Assembly: GCA_012861695.1 (NCBI GenBank)
Contig: JAAOOA010000060.1
Coordinates: forward strand, 1,109,501-1,173,500
Origin: Trematomus loennbergii
Lineage: Eukaryota > Chordata > Actinopteri > Perciformes > Nototheniidae
DNA: 64,000 nucleotides
Direction of reading: 5' to 3'
Part shown: positions 52,840 to 64,000 of the stretch, in pieces
Numbering within the stretch: the stretch's first letter is position 1
How the letters are laid out: each line of letters begins with the position of its first letter
The notes under the pieces: model-generated
The model's input: the letters and a program-made list of their open reading frames with translations, nothing else
The model's database searches: none
What the model was told of the DNA's origin: nothing
Made by a program: the position numbers and the translations under genes

Positions 52840-53664
52840 CAAATAGTTCAGTGTGTTCTGTGTTAGGTCTTTTGGTTTTTGATTAATAACTCTGGATTGG
52901 TTTAGAGTTCACATGCACCCTTTTGGCAGTAGAAAGAGCTCATCGAGAGCTTTCGTTTGATATATATAACTCATTTTTTGACCAAAATGTCACTTGCGCC
53001 CTCTGGTTCTCACCCCTCGATTTAGACTGTAAGTGTAAATAGGCACATTGACACTGAATTGTATCTCGTTGCACTGTCATCGCTACTACTAACAAGTAAC
53101 ATGTAATACTACCTCTGCTTTTAGCACCCTTCTTTATTTATTGTGTCTATTTTTTACTGCAGTGAGAGTTGCCAAGGAAATGTCGTTGTACTTTGTATGA
53201 TGACAAATAAAGATATATTCTATATTCTAAATGAATGACTGACATGGGCAGAGACACACAGGTCCATATGGAGCTGATGGACAACTATTTATGTTGCTCA
53301 ATCACTTGCCAATGTCAGCTCCAGATGATCACGTTGGTCAAACGTTTCATGTATGCGTGATAAGGTGTCATAAGAAAATGGCTGCTATTAAAGGAATAGC
53401 TCAAGTAATCCTTGCCATAAGTTGTATTCAGCCATTAGATAGTTAGTTTAGAGTTAGGGCTCTAAAATGCCCACACACAATAGTTTGTGCTCAGAGTGTT
53501 TTCGGGTTTTTCATTTGAACAAACTACATGGGTAGTGTGAAAAATCCACATACATGGCTGTGAACAGATATTTACTACTTTCTTTCTTCTTTCCTGGTGT
53601 AGTAAACTGTCTAAATTGTGTGGATTGATTTAAATTATTTCAATGTATTTTTTAAACATGACAC
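52840..53664. other. Unassigned DNA
   Basis: No recognised element between the palindrome and the Harbinger element. CACCCTTTTGGCAG and CTTGCGCCCTCTGG words near 52915 and 52992 weakly echo the palindrome. Confidence 0.5.
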
Positions 53665-53869
53665 TAATGCTGCGTTCACACCGGACGCGATGCGAATATT
53701 TGCATCGCTCCAATCGCTCAAGTTTCACCGCAGCTTGCAGTTTCACCGCGGCTTGCAGTTTGTTTTATCACGTCATTCAAAACAGACATACCGTTGACGC
53801 GCCGCGCCGCTGACGGACAGTTGAGGTTGTTTACACTTCCATGCAAGATCGTTTTGGTTATTTCTGTCC

Positions 53870-54151
53870 TTGACTATGGAGGATATAACAACTATTGCTG
53901 CTTTGTACCTTCTGTGGAAGTCCTACAAACGTAGCAACAAACGCCGTCGTGTCTGGGTTCACAATGTAATCAAGCGTCGCACACAGTTAGGTGAATATCA
54001 TTGTTTGATTAAGGAACTGCGCCTGGATGACTGCCGTTTCCAGCTGTATTTTAGGATGACCTGTGTCCAGTTTGATGATCTTTTAGCTCGGGTTGATGTC
54101 AGGATTTCCCGGATGGACACAAACTACAGCGCCTGTCAATGTCTCCGGTAA
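53870..54151 (+). pseudogene. Harbinger transposase N-terminal exon (HARBI1-like)
   Basis: The frame reads RRRVWVHNVIKRRTQLGEYH, then IKELRLDD and FQLYFRMTCVQFDDLL. The WVH-GEYH-LRLDD-YFRM series is the conserved N-terminal region of HARBI1-like DDE nucleases. It starts at ATG 53870 or 53876 and ends in a duplicated splice donor. The DDE nuclease region that should follow is absent from the next 1.4 kb. A working copy of this nuclease would cut and paste the element with help from the MADF partner. Confidence 0.9.
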
Positions 54152-54168
54152 GTTGTCTCCGGTAAGTT
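54141..54168 (+). other. Duplicated splice-donor motif
   Basis: GTCTCCGGTAAGTT occurs twice in direct tandem, so the donor CCG/GTAAGT after the transposase first exon exists in two copies 14 bases apart. In-frame reading gives a stop inside the first donor, consistent with an intron starting here. Confidence 0.75.
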
Positions 54169-55526
54169 GCTTTGTTTTGTTTTTTTAGCGTGTTAATATG
54201 AATACAAAATATTTAATGATTCTTGCACGTGAAGGAAAGAGATATGATTCTACACTGTGTTGAAGTAAACATGTATTGTTTGAACTGTTTTATGTAATCA
54301 CAACGGTTTGGGTAATTATATATAAATAGGAATGTTATTCATACTTTCCAAACTCACTGATCCAGAGATTCTGTGTTTCATACACCAACCTTGCCTGGGT
54401 TTCACCCCTAAAAGCAGATGCGGTCATTAAGGTCGTTAAAGACAATATTACATTGCTTCTTATCATCCCTAAGAACATGTTGTTTTCAAGTCGTTAAAGA
54501 CACATCGTAAAATAGGTGAAGAAGAGTTTAAATGTCTGAAGCAGGATAGTTTAGGTGAAAATATCCCCTAGAAAGGAATGTAGAGTAAGATAAGGTAAAG
54601 ATAAACATTGACTTTTGACCTGGTGTGGTTGGGGATATCACTCTGTTCGAAACTCTGATTGACCTCGGCCAGAAGCGAATCCAGCCAATCAGGGCACTTG
54701 GGGAGGTGGTTAGTTTAAACAGCTCCTCCCCAGGGGCTCTACTGATTCGCTTGGGAGTAAAGTGGGAAGGAAGACTCGACAAATCTCCGCTCCAAAAGTA
54801 GATAGAAATACTGATGTTTGAGTGTGTAAAAATGCTTTTTGGGTTTGGTGAGTGGTTGACTCCGTTAAACTGTGTCCGCATCGCATCATTGACAGAAGGC
54901 ACTCTCTTCTTGTTCGATGAGTGGTTTGATCCCGATACATTTTAGCCGCATCGCATCACAATCCTAAAACCCGGGGTACTCGAGTACTCTGTATAACTTG
55001 TATATGTGTTTGGTTTCCTACTAGAAGTAAACTCAGATAATTTGTTATAACTTTTGATTCCGGTGTTTTCAATTCCTTTCTTATTTTAATAGAGATTTCA
55101 GCCTCATCCAACGAACGGCGCGTAGCAGAGGTGTTCTATCCCAACACACGTCATGGTGAATCAATGCCACAGCACTATGGATCAAAATGAACTGTTTGTT
55201 GTTATTATTTAATTATAATAAACTTTTAAAAAGGGATGCTGAAATAACTCCCATCATGATAGTTTTAATGACTTTGTATACTGCAGGCTAGCTTGTGAAT
55301 TTACTCCAGGTGGAACTAATTGTCTAATCTGATTTAACACTTGATTATATTTCACATCATTAATTCAAATCTGGAAAGTAACTAAAGGTATTAAATACAT
55401 GTAGTGGAGTAAAAGTACACCATTTAATGTAGCCTACTTAGTTACTTTACACCACTTTTTCAGGGTATTTCTTCATACAATTTTGTTTGATTTATTTTAT
55501 ATATGTTTCTTTTCTTTTGTGCTGCA

Positions 55527-55604
55527 GCGGCCATCAGAGTTCGGGAGGTGTTCACATCACACTTCAATGCAGAGGGAACGGTCCCATGGCAAGACGACGT
55601 GTAA
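55527..55604 (+). pseudogene. Harbinger transposase C-terminal exon remnant
   Basis: After a GTGCTGCAG acceptor-like site the frame reads VREVFTSHFNAEGTVPWQ and stops. The vRe.F..yF...G.vpWQ ending is the usual C-terminus of HARBI1-like transposases. Together with the exon at 53870 this shows that an internal deletion removed the nuclease middle while both ends and the TIRs stayed. Confidence 0.85.
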
Positions 55605-56360
55605 TGCACCAGCACACATTAAAAGGCTCTTTTAAGAGCCACCCACATACTATTGAGCAACCTCCTGCAACATTTCTATCCCAACACCAGATTTAGGTCA
55701 CCAATTCATATAATTATTTCTGTTAAATCCATGAATTATTGTTTTGTGAGGTAGTGCCACTTTCTGCTTTTTAAATGACTTTATGATTTTAGGCAAAGCA
55801 TATAATAGAAGTCAATTTTGACTTGAAATGTAATAGAATTATGAAATATGCAGTCTGTTATTGTGACGACCCATCCACACCATGAGGGTGCCGTCGGCTC
55901 TGTGTGTGTGTGCTTACAGGATCCAGTGCTGTGGAGCCGGCATTTGTCTGATGAGCTGCACCTGGGTCGGGGAGCCGAGAGCCAAACCGGATTCGTCCCT
56001 CGCTCTCATTCCTCTAGGCTCTTTCTTCATGCCAGCCTCGGGGGACCTATTGCTGGCTTCGTTTATTTGTTTAAATATAAATTATTGATATATTGTCGCA
56101 CCTCGTCTCCACTCTCAGGTTTTGTTATATGTAACACTTATATTTCTAGAAAGGATTATATGTGACTAGGAATACTCTGTACCATAAAGAAAACCTAAAG
56201 AAAAGTGTGTGATGGTGAAAGAATAAAGGAACATACGTGGGTAACATTAATCAAAGTTTTATTAATAAATTACAATTTAAATGATATATACAGTGATTAA
56301 AACATTTTTTTAAAAGCCTGGTTTGTTCCCTTCAAAGATTGTCAACCCATGGCAGGTAAT

Positions 56361-56605
56361 CTATTCAAATTCCAAATTTAGCACAACTGTGCTTGCTTCA
56401 TAAATTGATCTATGAATTTTGAACTTCACAAAGTTCTTCTGCTGCGTTGGCAGTCTTTGAAGGGAAGGAAGCAGGCTTTGGAGGAAATGCTCATCCTCTG
56501 AGAGTGGGGCGGCAGGCAGAGCACCGGACCCCCGCATTGTCAGGGCCTCAAGGAGGCGTTCATGCACCTCCTTTTCGTTGTCTAGATTCCTGGGCCTTTT
56601 TCTTC
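56361..56605 (-). pseudogene. Harbinger accessory protein: BESS-motif C-terminal exon
   Basis: After an ATGCAG acceptor the minus-strand frame encodes KKRPRNLDNEKEVHERLLEA and then EDEHFLQSLLPSLQRLP, followed by FVKFKIHRSIYEAS and a stop at 56361. The D..F..SLLP.L..LP core is a BESS motif, a C-terminal protein-interaction motif of MADF-BESS proteins. This open part appears intact. It would pair with the MADF exons upstream at 56707-57620. Confidence 0.85.
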
Positions 56606-56706
56606 CTGCATGACAAAAACATTTGTCATAGCATTTTTTTAGTGAAGGTACAGCAATGCATCAATACAATAAAATGCAATCAAAACATTTGTTTTCATTT
56701 ACATAC

Positions 56707-56852
56707 CCCTTGGTGCTCTGCCTACACCACTAGGTCCTGCAGGGGCATCAGTAGGGACAGCAGCAGGGACAGCAGCAGAGACAGCAGGAGGGCATCAGCA
56801 GTGGCATCATGGTGTTCCTCTGCCTCACTGCCCTCTGAAAACTCATGTTCAT
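56707..56852 (-). pseudogene. Harbinger accessory protein: acidic and Pro/Ala-rich exon
   Basis: It is bounded by an acceptor (ATTTACAG) and a donor (GTATGT) on the minus strand. The frame begins EHEFSEGSEAEEHHDATADA and then changes frame within a 12-bp repeat (CTGCTGTCCCTG type) that encodes Pro/Ala/Val-rich sequence in the alternative frame. The frame change suggests a slipped-repeat indel. Confidence 0.6.
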
Positions 56853-57119
56853 CTGTAAATATTGAAAATATAAGAAAGGATGTATTTTGTATTCCATTGA
56901 GGCAAATAATGAGATAATAAATGGAACAGGTAATTAATTCTAGATTTTGTGAGAATACAACTTTTTACAATTGCACTTGTATTATTATAATTACTTATTG
57001 ATAAATTAAGCAGGTATAGCCTTGATATTCTCTTAAACTTTGATTTTTACATTTTTTTGTTGATATTCTGTATGACTTTCCTATGCAGTGTGAATGAGTG
57101 TCTCCACTTGTCAACCAAC

Positions 57120-57357
57120 CTCTCCCGTCTGCTCCCTGTGCTTCACCTCCATACTCTGAGGTCCTGTCTTCCTCGACCCCCGACACCATATTGCTGGTGG
57201 TTTTTCTCGGGGTAACAAATGGGTCGAGGAAGGACAGGACCGCAGAGTATCTCCACTTTTTATTGGTCCCTGCTGCTGACCCACTCCTTTTCTCTTCCTT
57301 CTCCCTCTTCCTTTCTTTGACATAGGTGTCCCTCAAACTTTCCATTTCTTTCGGCAT
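57120..57357 (-). pseudogene. Harbinger accessory protein: second half of MADF domain
   Basis: The frame has SLRDTYVKERKREKEEKRSG and then AAGTNKKWRYSAVLSFLDPF, the latter half of a MADF (Myb/SANT-like) DNA-binding domain: W..LRD.Y.....K..SG.....W.Y...L.FL.P. Reading from the acceptor at about 57370, the frame that enters from exon one (CRKKW) meets a stop one base out of phase with SLRD. A one-base deletion has therefore broken the domain. Confidence 0.82.
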
Positions 57358-57496
57358 ACCTCCTCTGACAAGAAAAAAACGTTTACAAACGGTAACTTTT
57401 AACCGTTATCTGCCGTTAAACCGGCGGTTGAGCTAACTTGGTTAATGCTAAATCTGTAATCAAGCAAACAACGGATGTATATTTTGTATAACTTAC

Positions 57497-57622
57497 CAGG
57501 TATGCCTACTTCCTCGCTTATCTTCCTCCATGCGAGCTCTTTCTTGTTGCGGTCCCGGTAGATATATGACATTGTATCATATATCTCCGGGAACCCACTG
57601 ACAGCAACAACGATTTCTCTTC
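57497..57622 (-). pseudogene. Harbinger accessory protein: first half of MADF domain
   Basis: Minus-strand sequence up to a GTAAGT donor at 57491-57496 encodes EIVVAVSGFPEIYDTMS, then YRDRNKKELAWRKISEEVGI. This is the start of a MADF domain: I..V...PE.YD....Y.....K..AW..I...V. The nearest ATG is one base out of frame, so the start codon was lost or lies in another exon. In animal Harbingers this protein is needed for transposase nuclear import and end binding. Confidence 0.85.
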
Positions 57623-57915
57623 CATCTTTTCAACTGATCAACAGCAGGACGTCAGAGGACGTCAGAGGGAATCCCAACGCTGATTGGCTTCCGCGAGAAC
57701 GCGTCATGTGAATTTGACGCTCGAGTTGAAAAAATTGAACTCTCGCGTTTAACGCGGCACCGTTCAATCGCCTCAATCGCGTGATTCGCGCCGCGTCCAC
57801 CGCTTCATGCGCGCCGTCGGAGCGAATTCGCGTCTGTCCGCGTCTCTGCATTGACTTTACATGTAATCGCGCCGCCCCCAAACATCGCATCGCGTCCGGT
57901 GTGAACGCACCATTA

Positions 57916-59085
57916 GCATACTAATTGGTGTAATTTTATTTTGATAACTAAATGGAAATACGAAAAAAAATGTGTAGCAAGATATCTCAATTTCTGAACT
58001 GATCACAGTGTCTCCATAGGATGTCAGTCAACATGTCAATGTTTTGTTGATGTTGTAATGATATGATATTATGGTAAAACATCCCATAGCGCTGCTACTG
58101 TTAGTGCCTTGCTCCAGAGAATAGAACTCATAACCTTTAACTAACACCTACAGCAGGAATTGATGTAAGAGTGTGTGAGTGCCCTATAACCTCCAGAGAT
58201 CGTCAAAGATAAATGAGTGTCAGACGCATTGTTATCACCTTTCTTTATGGAATCACACCGGGACAGCAGATGCTTTCTATGTACGCGTGTGTCTGATGGA
58301 GAGAATGTGTGTACTTAAAGCCACCTTCTATAAATCTATGGTAAATCTCGACAAAGGCTATATATAACTTTGAAGCAATTATCACACAGGACAGGCACTA
58401 TGTCGACGCATAGAGTGGCTGGGAGTCAATTATCAATGTGTTGTTGCTTAATTTTCACTCCTGGTCTGAACTAGCACCTGACATCTTTAAACGCATCAAG
58501 AAATGAAAGAAACCGAGCTACAGGAAGACATGAAGTACTGAGGAAAGTTCTTTAATTTGCTAGAGAATATGCATTCGTATTGGAAGTGTACCTTTGTTTA
58601 AAAGTGTAGGTTTTAAACATTCTCCAAATATACATCTTTTTATATTTTTTAAATGTACAACTGCCCCCTTATTTGTACTATATTCAGCGTGGAAATACAT
58701 AACAGTATGGCCAGGCCTTCCTGCATTACAATTCAGATACTGATCTTCATTTGAAGGGGGCTCAATACTTATCAGAATTGAAGTTTGTAATGCTTATGCA
58801 ATGAAACCATCAGCAGAGTGCAGAATTTATATAACAATAAATTAATTTTATTTAGATTAATAATTTTGGATAGGTAAACTGAAAATAGTCAAAAAGACTG
58901 AAATCATGTTGTACTATTAATCACAACCTCAAACATGGCAAAAATCGGAAAAGGAATGTGTAATACCTTATTAAATATGAATAAAATGTTCATGCTAAGT
59001 ATATTATCCAGTCTTTATGTAACTAACACTTCATGACTTCAAACAGCAGCAGCCAAAATATTTAGTTACTCTGGATGGCATAACC
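57916..59085. other. Unassigned DNA
   Basis: AT-rich sequence with no recognised repeat end. A 62-codon frame at 58179-58367 shows no motif. Confidence 0.5.
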
Positions 59086-59088
59086 CTG

Positions 59089-60161
59089 AGGCCTGTACTA
59101 CGAAGCCGGATTTTCGCTTAACTTCAGGGAAAACTCGGGCTTTCCGGTCCTACGCTGGTTCTCTTTTAAGCGGGCTAGATCTCCATGGTAACTTATGCTG
59201 AGCGGCTAGCCTGCTCCGGGGCAGGTTAGGTTGCAGGCTAAGAGATCAACTCAGTGAAAGCACCGCCTGCTGACCAATCAGAGCTCCGTGTGCGGAGTTT
59301 AAAGCGATCAAGTCATATTACAGGATAGAGGAAATACAGAAAAACTGCCGTTGCAGGAAAGACGGCTGGCAAAAATCAACTGACTGTGTGAACGTGAACA
59401 TGAATAGAATATCCCCTCCCATCTTCAGAGCAATCTGACTATTATAACATTAGCGTTAAGAAAGCTTACTTAAATATCTGCCACGACATAAGTAACCGGA
59501 TCAGAGTAACATTAAGTACAGTCCGCGGCACTGTGAGTGCAGACGTCGATGTGTCCCATTATCATTCATATATCACATCATAATGTATCATATATTTCCT
59601 TATCTGAGTCAGCTGAGCCGTATCTGGCCGTGCAACACTCACAGTGTCACATACTGTATGCAGAAGTATTATTTTAAGCAACACATTAAGTTGACGAAAC
59701 ACTCGAGTCAAATGTAATTAAAGTCAGATTGTGTCTTAGACGGGGCAGTGATATCATAAACCTGTTAATGTACGCATTCAAACACTTTTTCTTTTACCAG
59801 CTGTATTCACCTTGCAGGTGCAGCTATGTGGCTTTTATCCTGGATAAAGTGTTTAAGTCATGGATGTTTAAAGTTTAACTTCTTCATATTTGACTAATAT
59901 TAAAGTTCACTTTTCATTCAGGAAGTATGACGCTGCGCTGTCAGTACGCTTGTCCATGTTTGTGATTGGTCGAATGCTCCAAATACCACCCCTTTCATGT
60001 GAACGCGCACCTAACTAGATAGGACACGGCTGGCTTGAGCGATCCACTTGATAACCAGCGTCGTAGTACCACTTAGCGAGAACGCGTATGTTTTGGATTA
60101 GGCCAACCGGCTAACTCAAACATATCCAGGTTAGGTTGAACCAGCTTCGTAGTACAGGCCT
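59089..60161. mobile_element. PIF/Harbinger-like non-autonomous element (1073 bp)
   Basis: The ends are AGGCCTGTACTACGAAGC and its perfect complement, with subterminal GCCGGATT/GTTAGGTT words. CTG flanks both sides (59086-59088 and 60162-60164), a 3-bp duplication. This terminus is common in teleosts. No transposase frame is present. The 3-bp duplication fits PIF/Harbinger, but the CTG target departs from TWA, so an ISL2EU-type relative is possible. Confidence 0.82.
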
Positions 60162-60329
60162 CTGGTCTCCGAAACCACAGTAATCCAAGAGTAATCTTTG
60201 ATCAGAATATGTCCAGAATATGTCCAAACGCTAACCCAAAAACATATGACAACAGATGTTTGCCTCCTACAATAAACATCTAAATCTGAATAACATAAAT
60301 GAAAGACATTTAGTTAGAACCCTCTACAC

Positions 60330-60910
60330 CAGGGGTGTCAAACTCAAATACACAGTGGGCCAAAATAAAAATAAACGGTACTAGTCGAGGGCCGGACTGG
60401 TTCAATGTTTATTGCTAAACTTATTGAAATGAACTTATTGCACTTATTAAACCTGGAACTAACAAAGTTTAAATGATTGCCAACATTAAACATTAAATAA
60501 TCAGTTGCATTCATTTCTTATGGCTCTATCTGCAGCTGTCTGAGTAATTTCTTATGATTACATTTTTCCACAGGCCAATAACAGCTTCAAAAAACAATTT
60601 CCCTCAAAGAAAAAAACAAACATGCCCTGTTGTCGTGAGAGAAAAGTGCAGAAGGAAACATCCATTTAAACTCAGTTTGCTGCTCTGTGATGCTAGTTCA
60701 AGCCAGATACTTGGCATCTCATCTTGGGTGCAAGGTCATCAATGTTTGGGCTCAGGTTCTGAGCTGAGGAAATCCTCAGGATTGAGTGAAGGTGTGCGTG
60801 CAATATACCAGCGGGCCAGATCTAATAGTAATTAAAAATTATCCTGCGGGCCGAAATTAAATCCACCAAGGGCCTGATTTGGCCCCCGGGCCTTGAGTTT
60901 GACACATGTG
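60330..60910. mobile_element. hAT-type MITE (581 bp)
   Basis: The ends are CAGGGGTGTCAAACTCAAAT and, on the complement, CACATGTGTCAAACTCAAGG. An exact 8-bp duplication CTCTACAC flanks it (60322-60329 and 60911-60918). Subterminal GGGCCAAAATAAA and GCGGGCCGAAATTAAA words are typical of Charlie-like hAT MITEs. No transposase is present; the 93-codon frame inside has no motif. Confidence 0.94.
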
Positions 60911-60918
60911 CTCTACAC

Positions 60919-61020
60919 ATTTAAGAGCGGGCTTAATACCTCCCTTTTGATAAAGCCTATTGTTAGGGCTGGCTCAGGCTTGCCTTGATCCACCTGTTGC
61001 CTTACACTCAAGGAAAAAGC
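60919..61020 (+). repeat. L2-type LINE 3' fragment
   Basis: CTCCCTTTTGATAAAGCCTA followed by TTGTTAGGGCTGGCTCAGG resembles the region just after the stop codon of fish L2 elements (compare CTTCCTTTTTGATAAAGC at 34263). It is short and truncated. Confidence 0.6.
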
Positions 61021-61079
61021 AATACTCTCTACAAAAAAGAGAGACAACGAACAGAAAATGTGCTTAAAACTATAGAACA

Positions 61080-61491
61080 TCACCACAAATAATTTCACAC
61101 TACAAATTTAGAATGATTTACAAAATGAAAAGGAAGCCACAGATAGAATAAGTAAACTAAGACATCAAATCTTTTGAAAACAGTTATAGGTCTGGAAAAT
61201 ACTTGGCCAACAACATTAAGTAACATAAAGACAAATCAACACTTTTCAACAATTGTTAACTCAGCAGGCAAGATTGTTGAGACACCTGAGGTAATAGATA
61301 AAACCTTCAATGATTGTTTAACAATTTACACTCCTCAACAAATAAACACATCAAAAGAAATTGAGACATCCCTGAGCAATATTGGGTTATTAATACGTAA
61401 TGAAGACCAATCAAATGCACTTGATCCACCACTTGCAATACCATTACAAATAACTCTGGTTCTATCAACTCCGCTGTCTGAAGAGATGTAA
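61080..61491 (+). pseudogene. L1-like LINE ORF2 remnant
   Basis: A 105-codon frame from 61174 contains IVNSAGKIVETPEVIDKTF, NDCLTIYTPQQI and SNIGLL, followed by LDPPLAIPLQITL. The order resembles the segment between endonuclease and reverse transcriptase in L1-clade proteins: I....G....P..I...F...Y..LY, then L....LP, LD.PL. No catalytic motif is included. The similarity is to pattern only and would need a profile search. Confidence 0.55.

Positions 61492-64000
<2,509 letters not shown>

Larger units (their letters stand above)
53668..57912. mobile_element. PIF/Harbinger transposon, 4.2 kb, catalytic core deleted
   Basis: Perfect 25-bp terminal inverted repeats begin TGCGTTCACACCGGACGCGA (53671-53695 and 57885-57909). 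The flanks are TAA on the left and TTA on the right, close to the 3-bp TWA duplication of this superfamily but not identical. Inside, a transposase gene on the plus strand and a MADF/BESS gene on the minus strand converge, the normal two-gene plan of animal Harbingers. The transposase keeps only its ends. Confidence 0.92.

Overview
This window looks like gene-poor, repeat-rich DNA from a ray-finned (probably percomorph) fish. The grounds are long (CA)n/(TG)n arrays, L2-clade (Maui-like) LINE fragments, tRNA-headed SINEs with an L2-type tail, and many non-autonomous hAT, PIF/Harbinger and piggyBac-type elements with termini familiar from teleosts. I found no convincing host protein-coding exon, no tRNA or rRNA gene and no CRISPR array. 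Every protein match I can support belongs to a transposable element, and every one is broken. The species cannot be named from this sequence.

Layout. 1-8.4 kb: AT-rich sequence, a TG array, a 0.2-kb palindrome, a SINE, and a transposon inserted in another repeat (3.1-4.5 kb). 8.4-11.6 kb: a 3.1-kb foldback element whose arms match closely; one arm carries a TA-flanked MITE and the other a SINE, so each arm acts as an empty-site control for the other. 12-24 kb: CA arrays, a hAT element (14.06-15.15 kb) and a long-TIR MITE (15.88-17.02 kb), separated by unassigned DNA. 24.7-35.4 kb: a retroelement nest. Two inverted arms enclose an L2-type LINE with ORF1 esterase, endonuclease and reverse transcriptase parts. 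A second L2 copy has inserted in the left arm, a third L2 copy in the reverse transcriptase, and a MITE in the endonuclease. Next to the nest, a different LINE fragment runs into a 25-bp minisatellite.

35-42 kb: a dense cluster of TG arrays, a solo LTR with 5-bp target duplication (37.8-38.3 kb), and a deleted hAT with a truncated BED-finger exon (39.6-40.1 kb). 42.9-50.2 kb: a second copy of the TA-flanked MITE with a 960-bp insert, then a second copy of the inverted arm, a hAT MITE, a piggyBac-like MITE at TTAA, and another hAT MITE. 50.3-52.7 kb: a scrambled BEL/Pao-like relic. 53.67-57.91 kb: a 4.2-kb PIF/Harbinger element with 25-bp perfect TIRs, keeping both ends of the transposase gene and a convergent MADF/BESS gene but lacking the catalytic core. 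59-61.5 kb: two further non-autonomous DNA elements and LINE relics. 62.97-63.18 kb: the longest CA array.

The parts do not form a pathway. They record successive insertion, internal deletion and recombination of transposons. The most informative features are the foldback element with its internal controls, the three-layer LINE nest, two transposons with different ends but a shared core, and a minisatellite that expanded out of a reverse transcriptase reading frame. I found no evidence for a new functional system.
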